Assembly: GCA_045586385.1 (NCBI GenBank)
Contig: JAZNAE010000086.1
Location: 1-64,000, forward strand
Source: Suilimivivens sp045586385
Lineage (GTDB): Bacteria > Bacillota > Clostridia > Lachnospirales > Lachnospiraceae
DNA length: 64,000 bases
Reading direction: 5' to 3'
The translations under genes were made by a program, and so were the position numbers. Every line of letters starts with the position of its first letter. Positions within the stretch are counted from its first letter, which is position 1. Positions 43,543 to 52,305 of the stretch are shown one piece after another. The notes under the pieces were generated by a model. It was not told the origin of the DNA and did not search any database. It saw nothing but the letters and a program-made list of their open reading frames with translations.

Positions 43543-43606
43543 AACAGAACAATTAGTTTAAAGTTAAAAATATGAATAAAGCAAGAGGAACATAAAAATA
43601 TAGTTT

Positions 43607-43637
43607 AAAGGTAACTACCAAGAAGGTGGTTGCCTTT
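43607..43637 (+). terminator. Terminator after the LRR lipoprotein
   Basis: A 13-bp stem AAAGGTAACTACC (43607-43619) / GGTGGTTGCCTTT (43625-43637) with G-U pairs and loop AAGAA. Confidence 0.85.
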
Positions 43638-43784
43638 TATCTTTGAGAATATAAAAATTTATTTGTTTATAAGTCTATCCACATTAAGAAAAACATGACA
43701 TATTCAAAAATGAACAAGCATACACATAGATAACTAAGTTTATGAGGTATATGTTCATTGCAAAAAATATGTAACAGTACAGGT

Positions 43785-43916
43785 ATGGATAGGGTAAAAA
43801 AGCAACTACTTATGAATATATCCGAGATACTTAATGAAAAGGGGTTAATCAGTAACGAAGAAAAAAAACATATGAAAGTTATTGTAAGCAATAACAAAAA
43901 AGAACCAATGACATGA
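43785..43916 (+). CDS. Small protein upstream of the recombinase (43 aa)
   Basis: MDRVKKQLLMNISEILNEKGLISNEEKKHMKV... is a SHOCT-like short helical pattern often found just before recombinase genes. A ribosome binding site AGG is 1-3 bases close, hence weak. It could take part in directionality of recombination; that is inference. Confidence 0.4.
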   Translation: MDRVKKQLLMNISEILNEKGLISNEEKKHMKVIVSNNKKEPMT

Positions 43917-43948
43917 GTTCCTAGTGCAAAAGCATTAGGAACTCATTT
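43913..43948 (+). terminator. Long hairpin just before the recombinase gene
   Basis: A 15-bp stem (43913-43927 / 43932-43946) with one G-U pair and an AAAA loop, then TTT. It starts within the stop region of the small gene and ends 22 bp before the recombinase GTG, so it probably limits recombinase expression. Confidence 0.7.
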
Positions 43949-43968
43949 GGTATCTGGAGGAATAATAA

Positions 43969-45792
43969 GTGAGAGCAGTTATTTATAATAGATGTTCCAC
44001 AGAAGAGGAAGCTCAGATTAATGCCTTAGATATTCAAGCGGCAGAAAGTAGAGAAATCGTAAATACAAAAGGGTGGACTCTTGTTGACCAATATATTGAA
44101 TCAGAGTCGGGAACATCAACACAGAAGAGAACAGAATATCAACGCTTACTAGAAGATATGGAGCTTGATAAATTTGATGTAATTGTAATCAAATCAATAG
44201 ATAGACTGATGCGTTCTACTATGGATTGGTATTTATTCATTTATAAACTTACACAGTACAATAAAAAACTATATATGTATATTGATAGTAAGTTTTATAC
44301 ACCAGATGAAAGTTTAATTAATGGACTTAAGGCTATATTGGCAGAGGAATTTAGTAGAGAACTTTCTAAGAAAATTAAGAATGCACATAGAAGAAGACAG
44401 ACTAAAAAATCCGGAATCAACATTACCAGACCAATGTTTGGTTGGAACAAAGTTTCAAAAAATGTTTTTGAAATTAATGAAGATGAAGCATACTATTACA
44501 GATTAGCATATGCACTAGTAAAGGATGGTATGGGATTCTATAGACTAGCTAAGTTTATGTATGACGAGGGTGTACGCGGTAAGGATGGAAAAAGAATATC
44601 GGAAACACAGTGGAGAAAGATGCTTTTTTCAACAAGAGCCTATGGAACAGTAATATTTCATACTAAAGAATATGATTTTGAAGCAAAAAGATTTATTAAT
44701 ATACCTGAAGAAAACTGGATATATTTTGATAATGCTTTACCTCCAATAATTAGTAAAGAATATTACGAAGAAGTAATGAAGTCACTTAAAGAAAGAACAA
44801 TAGAAAATAAGTTTGTAAATTATTCAAGAGATATGTCAATGGTAGGTTTACATGAACTATCAGGAAAATTAATTTGCAGTGAGTGTGGAGCAGTATTTTA
44901 TCGTTCTAAATTAGGTCATGATACTAATACTATGGATATTTGGAAATGTTCTACTGCATTCAAACATGGTAAAAAAACAGAAGAGAACATAGATGGATGT
45001 AATAATATACATTTAGTAGAAGAAACAATACTAAAACAGATTGAAGAAGCATGTAAGCAGCATTATGATACACTATTTGGTTATGAAGAAAACATTATTG
45101 ATGAAACACTAAACGCATTAAAACAAGTGTTTAGAAGTAGTAACCATGAAAAAGAATTGGAGAAACACACGAGAGAATTAGAAAAGCTAGAGAAAAAGAA
45201 AACATTACTTTTTGAGAAATTAATGGATGAAGTTATTAGTGATAGTGACTTTATAAAATTTAATAATGACATATCAGAGAAAATCGAATCAACTCAATCT
45301 ATTATTGAAGACATAAAAAATAAGATGGTTGAATATAATGATTATGAGGAACGCCTGGTGAAAATCAAAGAGTCATTAGCTAAAGAGATTGTAACAAAGG
45401 CAAAAACAAAAGAACTAATTGCACGTATTAAAAGGATTGTAGTATATCCGGATAAAACATTGGAAATTGAGTTTGATAAACTGAAAATTCTGAGCCTCAT
45501 AAGTGTTTATACAGACTCATTATTAGAGGAAGAAGTAACAGATAAACTAACTAAGATAACAATTACATATGAGCACAAGTTCAAGATGGAAAGAGATAGA
45601 GAAAGTATGAATAAAATGACACTGGATTTCTTTCGTGAGAATCCGGAAGCTAAACTAAGAGAACTTGTTAAAAAAAGTAGTAAATCCGAATCCTATGTAA
45701 ATAAGACTATTCGTATGTTAAAAGATGCAGGCTTGCTGCGATATGAAAGATATGGTAATCATACAGGGAAGTGGATTGTAACCGAACAATAA
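43969..45792 (+). CDS. Large serine recombinase of the PBP-interrupting element
   Basis: 607 residues from GTG 43969 (TGGAGGA upstream). The N-terminal resolvase domain has nucleophile S10 in YNRCSTEEE and the SxxxR motif region IDRLMRST. A recombinase domain (about 155-270) is followed by a zinc ribbon (CSECGAVF...WKCSTAF...DGCNN, about 303-345), a coiled coil (about 385-460) and a C-terminal winged-helix-like part. It lies 94 bp from the right junction. It should catalyse integration at, and with a directionality partner excision from, the PBP SxN codons. Confidence 0.93.
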   Translation: MRAVIYNRCSTEEEAQINALDIQAAESREIVNTKGWTLVDQYIESESGTSTQKRTEYQRLLEDMELDKFDVIVIKSIDRLMRSTMDWYLFIYKLTQYNKKLYMYIDSKFYTPDESLINGLKAILAEEFSRELSKKIKNAHRRRQTKKSGINITRPMFGWNKVSKNVFEINEDEAYYYRLAYALVKDGMGFYRLAKFMYDEGVRGKDGKRISETQWRKMLFSTRAYGTVIFHTKEYDFEAKRFINIPEENWIYFDNALPPIISKEYYEEVMKSLKERTIENKFVNYSRDMSMVGLHELSGKLICSECGAVFYRSKLGHDTNTMDIWKCSTAFKHGKKTEENIDGCNNIHLVEETILKQIEEACKQHYDTLFGYEENIIDETLNALKQVFRSSNHEKELEKHTRELEKLEKKKTLLFEKLMDEVISDSDFIKFNNDISEKIESTQSIIEDIKNKMVEYNDYEERLVKIKESLAKEIVTKAKTKELIARIKRIVVYPDKTLEIEFDKLKILSLISVYTDSLLEEEVTDKLTKITITYEHKFKMERDRESMNKMTLDFFRENPEAKLRELVKKSSKSESYVNKTIRMLKDAGLLRYERYGNHTGKWIVTEQ

Positions 45793-45812
45793 AAACGACA
45801 AAATAATATAGT

Positions 45813-45840
45813 AATAGGATTCTGTAGAATCCTATTATTT
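45813..45840 (+). terminator. Terminator after the recombinase
   Basis: An 11-bp perfect stem AATAGGATTCT (45813-45823) / AGAATCCTATT (45826-45836), then an A/T-rich T-run. Confidence 0.8.
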
Positions 45841-45885
45841 TTATTTGATTTAGAGTTGTTCAGAGGGTGATTTTTCAGTAATCTT

Positions 45886-46530
45886 TGTAACCCGGTGTTT
45901 ATTACAGTGGGGATGCGACTGGGAGTGGATAACTATTATAAATATTTTCAAAAATTCGGACTGATGAAAAAAACAGGAGTAGATTTGCCGGGAGAAGCAG
46001 GAACCATTATGCATAAAAAAGAAAATATGAAAGCAGTCGAGCTTGCCACAGTATCTTTCGGGCAATCCTTTCAAATCAGTCCACTGCAGCTTGCAACAAC
46101 GGTATCATCCATTGTAAATGGCGGAAACAGGGTGACACCTCATCTGGCAGTGATGACCTCGGACAGAGATGGAAATAACAGTAAAAAGTTTTCTTATCAG
46201 GTACAAAAAGGGATTGTTTCAAAGGAAACTTCGGAAACCATGCAAATGATATTGGAGAAGGTGGTTGCAGAAGGAAGCGGTAGTAACGGTTACGTGGAAA
46301 ATGCAAGAGTGGGTGGCAAAACAGCAACAAGCCAAACCCTTCCCAGAGGAACAGGAAGATATATTGCTTCCTTTGTGGGATTTGCACCCGCAGATGACCC
46401 ACAGGTACTTGCCCTTACCATTATTCATAATCCCAAAGGGGTTTACTATGGCGGACAGGTGGCAGCACCGGTGGTGAGACAGCTTTTTGAAAATATTCTT
46501 CCTTATTTGGGAGAAATGGATTATAATTGA
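45886..46530 (+). pseudogene. Second class B PBP, 3' part
   Basis: In the frame set by joining at TGTAA this reads C-N-P-V-F-I-T-V-G-M-R-L-G and continues 213 codons to the stop. It holds the second half of the transpeptidase domain (SFGQSFQISPLQLATTVSSI) and the third active-site box as K507-T-A-T instead of KTG-T (GGKTATSQTL). It has no start codon or promoter of its own. It ends PYLGEMDYN without PASTA domains. Next comes mraY, whose ribosome binding site overlaps its stop. Confidence 0.9.
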
Positions 46531-46541
46531 GAGGTGCAGAC

Positions 46542-47504
46542 ATGGAAAGCAGTGCAATTTGGATGCCGTTGTTACTATCGTTTGTGATTAGTGTAATAGC
46601 AGGACCGCTGATCATTCCCTTTTTAAGGAGACTTAAAGTGGGGCAGCCGATAAGGCAGGACGGACCGAAAGAACATTTAAAGAAAACAGGAACACCGACT
46701 ATGGGCGGTTTTCTGATTTTGATTAGTGTAACCGTAACATCAGTATTGTATGTGAAGGAATATCCGAGAATAGCCCCCGTACTATTTGTAACATTAGGGT
46801 TCGGGCTGATTGGTTTTTTGGATGATTATCTGAAAATAGTGTTTCGAAGTTCGGAAGGTCTTCGGGCATGGCAAAAGTTAGTGCTGCAACTTACGGTAAC
46901 AGGCTTGTTTGCTTATTATATGGTCAATATGTCAGGGATTTCGCTGGCAATGAAAATACCTTTTAAAGAAGGGTATTTTATAGATTTCGGAGTCCTCAAT
47001 ATACCGCTGATTTTCATTGTAGTGGCTGGATGTGCCAACGGGACTAATTTTACGGACGGACTGGATGGACTTGTAAGCAGTGTGACGGTTTTGACAGCCA
47101 CCTTTTTTTCGGTGTCAGCCATAGGACTTAATGCAGGGATTCATCCCATTGCATGTGCCGTTGCCGGTGCACTTCTCGGTTTTTTGTTATTTAACGTACA
47201 TCCGGCAAGCGTTTTTATGGGGGACACCGGTTCTCTTGCACTGGGCGGTTTTTTGGCAGCATCTGCCTATATGATGCAAATGCCGCTCTTTTTGCCGATT
47301 GTTGGCTTTGTCTACGTAGCAGAAGTGTTATCGGTAGTAATACAGGTTTTGTATTATAAAATAACAGGCGGAAAAAGAATATTTAAGATGGCACCGCTTC
47401 ATCATCATTTTGAACTTTGCGGATATTCGGAAAATAGAATTGTCACGGCATTTACGGTTGTGACGGCGGGATTATGTTTAGTGGCTTTTGCGGGTATCTT
47501 TTAG
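46542..47504 (+). CDS. mraY: Phospho-MurNAc-pentapeptide transferase MraY
   Basis: 320 residues from ATG 46542 (GAGAGGTG upstream) with about ten membrane segments. Signature blocks are HLKKTGTPTMGG, GFLDDYLK, NGTNFTDGLDGL, FMGDTGSLALGG and the terminal HHHFELCG. It makes lipid I. In the present arrangement its transcription depends on promoters inside or upstream of the element. Confidence 0.96.
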   Translation: MESSAIWMPLLLSFVISVIAGPLIIPFLRRLKVGQPIRQDGPKEHLKKTGTPTMGGFLILISVTVTSVLYVKEYPRIAPVLFVTLGFGLIGFLDDYLKIVFRSSEGLRAWQKLVLQLTVTGLFAYYMVNMSGISLAMKIPFKEGYFIDFGVLNIPLIFIVVAGCANGTNFTDGLDGLVSSVTVLTATFFSVSAIGLNAGIHPIACAVAGALLGFLLFNVHPASVFMGDTGSLALGGFLAASAYMMQMPLFLPIVGFVYVAEVLSVVIQVLYYKITGGKRIFKMAPLHHHFELCGYSENRIVTAFTVVTAGLCLVAFAGIF

Positions 47505-47522
47505 TGTAAGGACAGATTATAG

Positions 47523-48923
47523 ATGCGTAAAACAGGAAAGGACAACAGTAGAAAAATGGATTTACAAAATAAGAAGGTTCTTGTTGTTGGAACCGGAATC
47601 AGTGGAATCGGAGCAACAAAACTTTTACTGAAGCAGGGCGCACAGCCTATTTTGTTTGACAGTAATGAGGCATTAAATATAGAGGAACTAAGGGATAAAC
47701 TGGCAGAAGTGGGAGAGGTTGAAATTATTCTCGGGGAAGTATCCGATGAAATGAAAGAAAAGCTTGCTCTTGTGGTAGTAAGTCCCGGTGTTCCTACGGA
47801 CACACCGTTTATTGAGGGATTCAGAGAGAAAAATATTCCTATTTGGGGAGAAATAGAATTGGCTTATACTTTCTCAAAAGGAAAAGTGATAGCGATTACC
47901 GGTACAAACGGAAAAACCACCACTACCACCTTGGTAGGGGATATTATGAAGGCTTATTATGATTCTGTGTTTGTGGTAGGCAATATTGGGAATCCCTATA
48001 CCTTAGAGGCGTTAAAGACCACAGAAGAATCCGTAACGGTTGCGGAAATCAGCAGTTTCCAGCTGGAGACAGTTCATGATTTTAGACCTTGTGTGTCTGC
48101 AATATTAAATGTGACACCGGACCATCTAAACCGCCATCATACCATGGAGTGCTATGCATCCACGAAGGAGAAAATTGCGGGAAGGCAGACAAAAGAAGAG
48201 ACCTGTGTGCTGAACTATGAAGATGCATATACACGCAAGTTCGGTGATAAATGTCTGGCGGAAGTGGTGTATTTTTCTTCCAAAAGAGTTCTTTCAGAAG
48301 GCTTTTATTTAGACGGGGAAGACATTGTTTTTGCAAAAGACGGCAAAGTACAGAAATTGCTTAATATTCATGAAATGCATCTTGTGGGTATTTGTAACGT
48401 GGAAAATGTGATGGCGGCAATCGCTATCAGCATGGCAATGAATGTCCCAATGGACATTATATTAAAAACGGTAAAGGATTTCAGGGCAGTAGAACACAGA
48501 ATTGAATTTGTGGCAACCAAAAACGGAGTGGATTATTACAATGATTCAAAAGGAACCAATCCGGATGCTGCTATCCAGGGAATCCGTGCGATGTGTAAGC
48601 CTACCGTTTTAATTGGTGGCGGATACGATAAGCAGAATGAATATGATGAATGGATAGAAGCTTTTGACGGTAAGGTAAAAGCCTTTGTGTTAATCGGTCA
48701 GACAAGAGAAAAAATTGCGGAATGTGCAAAGAAACACGGCATTTCCAACATTATTTTTGCAGATACATTTAGGGAGGCATTTGATATCTGCGTAGAGCAG
48801 GCTAAGCCGGGAGATGCAGTGCTTCTTTCCCCTGCATGTGCAAGTTGGGGAATGTTTCCCAATTATGAGGTGAGAGGAAATATGTTTAAAGAGTTTGTAA
48901 ATGAGATAGGAGTTAATGAATAA
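47523..48923 (+). CDS. murD: UDP-MurNAc-L-Ala-D-Glu ligase MurD
   Basis: 466 residues. The N-terminal VLVVGTGISGIGATKLL, the ATP loop ITGTNGKTTTTTLV, TPDHLNRHHTMECY, and the C-terminal SPACASWGMFPNYEVRGNMFKE are all typical of MurD. A start at 47556 (MDLQNKKVL) is also possible. It adds D-Glu to the stem peptide. Confidence 0.95.
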   Translation: MRKTGKDNSRKMDLQNKKVLVVGTGISGIGATKLLLKQGAQPILFDSNEALNIEELRDKLAEVGEVEIILGEVSDEMKEKLALVVVSPGVPTDTPFIEGFREKNIPIWGEIELAYTFSKGKVIAITGTNGKTTTTTLVGDIMKAYYDSVFVVGNIGNPYTLEALKTTEESVTVAEISSFQLETVHDFRPCVSAILNVTPDHLNRHHTMECYASTKEKIAGRQTKEETCVLNYEDAYTRKFGDKCLAEVVYFSSKRVLSEGFYLDGEDIVFAKDGKVQKLLNIHEMHLVGICNVENVMAAIAISMAMNVPMDIILKTVKDFRAVEHRIEFVATKNGVDYYNDSKGTNPDAAIQGIRAMCKPTVLIGGGYDKQNEYDEWIEAFDGKVKAFVLIGQTREKIAECAKKHGISNIIFADTFREAFDICVEQAKPGDAVLLSPACASWGMFPNYEVRGNMFKEFVNEIGVNE

Positions 48924-50081
48924 GTGGCAGATAGAGGGATGAAAAAGAAAGAAAAACAGCAGGAAGTATTCTTTGACTATACGTTACTGTTCATAGTGCT
49001 GTTTTTGCTGGGTTTCGGACTTGTAATGTTGTTTTCAACCAGTTCCTATGAAGCATATCTTCAGTTCGGTGATTCTGCTTATTATTTAAAGAAGCAGGTG
49101 TTTTCAACTGTTTTGGGACTAGTCATTATGGTGTTTGTTGCCTGTATTCCGTATCATTTTTGGGAGCGGTTTGCAACCTTGGGATATGTAGCATCCATTG
49201 TGCTTATCTTATTGATTATCCCATTTGGTATCGAAGCAAACGGTGCAAAGAGATGGCTTAATGTGTTCGGTATTTCTTTGCAACCTGCAGAAGTTGCAAA
49301 GCTGGGAATGATTTTGTTTCTTGCAAGCCTGGTTTGCCGTATGGGAAGAAAGGTTAGGACCGGAAAAGGATTTCTTACGATGGTTCTGGTACCGATGCCG
49401 ATTTGTGCACTGGTATATATTGTTACCAATAATTTAAGCTCAGCCATTATTATTTTAGGAATTGCGGTACTGATGCTTTTTGTGGCAAGCCCTGATTATA
49501 AGCGGTTTATTTTGATTGCTTTGGCGGGAGTGGCGCTTTGTGCACTTGTCATTTTTATGATTGTCAATTCCGCAGGCTCAGACGGAATGGGCTTTCGCGG
49601 TACGCGTATTCTTGCGTGGCTTGACCCGGAAGCTTATGCCAGTGATAAAGGGTTTCAGACGCTGCAGGCACTTTATGCCATTGGTTCCGGTGGTATTTGG
49701 GGAAAAGGGCTGGGGCAGAGTATGCAAAAACTCGGATTTTTGCCTGAAGCGCAGAACGATATGATTTTTTCTATTATTTGTGAAGAATTGGGGCTTTTTG
49801 GAGCCGCAGCAGTCATTTTACTGTTTGTACTTTTGGTTTGGAGATTCATGGTAATTGCAAATAACTCTGCAGATTTATTTGGTGCCATGCTTGTGGTTGG
49901 TGTTATGGGTCATATTGCCATTCAGGTAATTTTGAACATAGCGGTAGTAACCAATACCATTCCCAATACAGGTATTTCACTTCCGTTTATCAGTTATGGC
50001 GGTTCTTCGGTGTTGTTTTTGCTGATAGAAATCGGCATTGTTTTAAGTGTCGGAAGAGGAATCCGGTTTAAGGACTTGTAA
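48924..50081 (+). CDS. ftsW: FtsW/RodA/SpoVE family lipid II polymerase
   Basis: 385 residues from GTG 48924, directly after the murD stop, with ATAGGAG 10 nt upstream. An alternative ATG lies at 48939. Ten membrane segments; FSTSSYEAYLQFGDSAYYLKKQ, FGIEANGAKRWLN, LPEAQNDMIFSIICEELG and LPFISYGGSSVL are SEDS-family marks. It polymerises septal peptidoglycan with a class B PBP partner. Confidence 0.92.
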   Translation: MADRGMKKKEKQQEVFFDYTLLFIVLFLLGFGLVMLFSTSSYEAYLQFGDSAYYLKKQVFSTVLGLVIMVFVACIPYHFWERFATLGYVASIVLILLIIPFGIEANGAKRWLNVFGISLQPAEVAKLGMILFLASLVCRMGRKVRTGKGFLTMVLVPMPICALVYIVTNNLSSAIIILGIAVLMLFVASPDYKRFILIALAGVALCALVIFMIVNSAGSDGMGFRGTRILAWLDPEAYASDKGFQTLQALYAIGSGGIWGKGLGQSMQKLGFLPEAQNDMIFSIICEELGLFGAAAVILLFVLLVWRFMVIANNSADLFGAMLVVGVMGHIAIQVILNIAVVTNTIPNTGISLPFISYGGSSVLFLLIEIGIVLSVGRGIRFKDL

Positions 50082-50137
50082 AATACGGAAACATTATCAC
50101 CACTTTTACATATAGTAAAGCATTAAGAAGGAAAGTG

Positions 50138-51400
50138 GTGAGTGATAAAGTGGATTCGATTCATATACGTGGAGGAAATGCACTTTTTGGAGAAACGCAG
50201 ATACAAGGTTCAAAGAATGCGGTTTTGCCGGTAATGGCAGCCGCACTGTTGACGGAAGATGTTTGCGTAATAGAGAATTGTCCCCGAATTTCAGATGTAC
50301 TTCATATGCAAAATTTATTAACCCAAATCGGTTGTAAAGTTAGTCGTAAGGGTAGAAATCTGATGATTGATACAAGAGAAGTATCAGAGGATTACATGCA
50401 AGGAGAATCCGTAACAGGGATGCGTTCTTCTTCCATGCTCCTTGGAGCTATGCTTGGAAGGCTTGGTCATGTGACTATGGCATATCCGGGCGGATGTGTA
50501 ATCGGAAAACGTCCCATAGATATGCATTTAAGCGCACTTGCAAAAATGGGTGTTATCGTTGAAGAAAAGGAAGACTGTTTTACAGCATGGTCTAAGCAGC
50601 TTATAGGAAATGTGATTAAGCTTCCCTTTGCAAGCGTGGGAGCTACTGAGAATATTATTTTGGCAGCTGTAAAAGCAAATGGAATTACAATAATAGACAA
50701 TGCGGCAAGGGAACCGGAAATTGTGACCTTATGTAATTTTTTGCAAAAAGCGGGAGCAGTTATTGAAGGTGTCGGTGAAAGTCTCCTTATGATTAAAGGA
50801 GTAAACAAACTGCATGGCACGGAATTCCGGATACCGGGAGATAGGATAGTGGCAGGCACCTATCTTTTTTCCGTACTTGGCACAGGCGGACATATTTTTT
50901 TGAAAGATGCACCTACAAGGCAGATGTTGTCAGTTATGAGAGTGGCTGCGATGATGGGTGCGAATATGGAGATTTCACGGGAAGGACTCAGTGTGTTGGC
51001 TGAAGCATCCAGAATTCCGCTTCCTTACATTAAAACAGAAGTATATCCGGGATTTCCCACTGATTTGCAGTCGCCGCTTATGGCGGTATTGTCTGTGGCG
51101 GAAGGAACGTGCATTATAGAAGAAACCATTTTTGAAGACCGGTTTAAGATAGCAGAAGAACTGACAAAGATGGGAGCACAGGTTAAGATAGACGGAAAAC
51201 AGGCATTTATTACGGGCGTACCGAAACTGGTAGGGTGTGAGGTGTCTGCGGGAGAACTGAGAGGCGGCGCCGGTCTTGTCATTGCCGGTTGTATGGCAGA
51301 GGGAGAGACAATCGTAAAAAATCGTCACTTTATAGAGAGAGGGTACGAAGATATTTGCCGTGATTATCAGAATTTAGGAGTAAATATTTACACCGGGTAG
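50138..51400 (+). CDS. murA: UDP-GlcNAc 1-carboxyvinyltransferase MurA
   Basis: 420 residues. The start is GTG 50138 (GTG 50135 and 50150 are also possible) with AAGGA upstream. N-terminal GGNALFGETQIQGSKNAVLPVMAAAL; the active-site Cys in PGGCVIGKRPIDMHL near residue 118. It catalyses the first committed peptidoglycan step. It occupies the position after ftsW where murG is often found. Confidence 0.95.
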   Translation: MSDKVDSIHIRGGNALFGETQIQGSKNAVLPVMAAALLTEDVCVIENCPRISDVLHMQNLLTQIGCKVSRKGRNLMIDTREVSEDYMQGESVTGMRSSSMLLGAMLGRLGHVTMAYPGGCVIGKRPIDMHLSALAKMGVIVEEKEDCFTAWSKQLIGNVIKLPFASVGATENIILAAVKANGITIIDNAAREPEIVTLCNFLQKAGAVIEGVGESLLMIKGVNKLHGTEFRIPGDRIVAGTYLFSVLGTGGHIFLKDAPTRQMLSVMRVAAMMGANMEISREGLSVLAEASRIPLPYIKTEVYPGFPTDLQSPLMAVLSVAEGTCIIEETIFEDRFKIAEELTKMGAQVKIDGKQAFITGVPKLVGCEVSAGELRGGAGLVIAGCMAEGETIVKNRHFIERGYEDICRDYQNLGVNIYTG

Positions 51401-51409
51401 AGACGGAAT

Positions 51410-52189
51410 ATGAGGAAAAGAAAAGTAAGAAAGAAAAAACAAGTAAATAAAACAAGACCTAAGGTACCAAAGAATCCTCTTTGGATAGCGACAATAGTGC
51501 TTTTAGTCCTTTTGATATTAGGGCTTGCCGGCGGATATAGTTATGTAATAAAAAATTACACGGTCACCACAGTATATGTGGAAGGAAATGTTCATTATGA
51601 CAATGAAGAAATTATGGCTATGGTTATGGATGGTTATTACGGCAATAATTCCATTTTTCTATCCCTAAAATACAAAAATAAAAGTATTGAAGGTGTTCCG
51701 TTTATCGAAAAAATGGATGTGTCTGTGTTAGATCCCCATACGATTAAGATTGAGGTGTATGAAAAGGCGCTTGCCGGATATGTGGAATATTTGGAACGAT
51801 ATATGTATTTTGATAAGGATGGCATTGTGGTAGAAACATCAATGGAAAAGACAAAGGGGATACCTTTGGTGACAGGATTATCTTTTGATCATGTGATATT
51901 ACATCAGCCCCTTCCGGTAGAAAGCCCGGAAATTTTCGGCGATATTTTGAGTATTACACAGCTTGTGAATAAATATGAGTTGTCAATTGACAGGATTTTT
52001 TTTGGTAGCGATAATACCCTTACACTTTACTTCGGAGATATAAAAGCATCCTTAGGTGAGAGAGTGAATTTGGAGCAGAAAGTAATGGAGCTTCGCTACA
52101 TGCTTCCTGAACTTACGGGAAAAAGCGGAACGCTACGTATGGAAAACTATACGGAGGAAACAAAGACCATAACATTTGAACCCAATTAA
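51410..52189 (+). CDS. ftsQ: Cell division protein FtsQ/DivIB
   Basis: 259 residues: a very basic cytoplasmic N-terminus, one membrane segment (about 25-45), a POTRA domain beginning TVTTVYVEGNVHYDNEEI, and an FtsQ/DivIB domain. It scaffolds the septal synthase. It lies between murA and ftsZ. Confidence 0.9.
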   Translation: MRKRKVRKKKQVNKTRPKVPKNPLWIATIVLLVLLILGLAGGYSYVIKNYTVTTVYVEGNVHYDNEEIMAMVMDGYYGNNSIFLSLKYKNKSIEGVPFIEKMDVSVLDPHTIKIEVYEKALAGYVEYLERYMYFDKDGIVVETSMEKTKGIPLVTGLSFDHVILHQPLPVESPEIFGDILSITQLVNKYELSIDRIFFGSDNTLTLYFGDIKASLGERVNLEQKVMELRYMLPELTGKSGTLRMENYTEETKTITFEPN

Positions 52190-52305
52190 GAAATAATATC
52201 AGCATAAAAAAGTTTCCAAAATCTGAAATTAATAGTTGATTAATCGGGCAAAAAATTATATGATAAACTATATGAGTTTATTTGGGAAGATAAGGAGGAA
52301 CTACC

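Larger units (their letters stand above)
37096..45890 (+). mobile_element. 8,790-bp integrative element in a PBP gene, serine-recombinase type
   Basis: The two halves of one PBP gene abut this segment. TGTAA is shared by both junctions (37096-37100 and 45886-45890). Removing one copy plus the insert restores codons S-C-N-P-V-F in frame. The element carries a large serine recombinase next to its right end, as is typical. Its cargo is an exported protein, two lipoproteins, a membrane-tethered ECF sigma factor, an XRE regulator and small proteins. No phage structural, conjugation or replication genes are seen. The layout resembles intervening elements of sporulation genes such as skin. Confidence 0.9.

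Noticed and set aside
45850..46557. Minus-strand ORFs opposite the PBP 3' part
   Set aside because: They mirror the real coding strand and have no ribosome binding sites or recognisable motifs.
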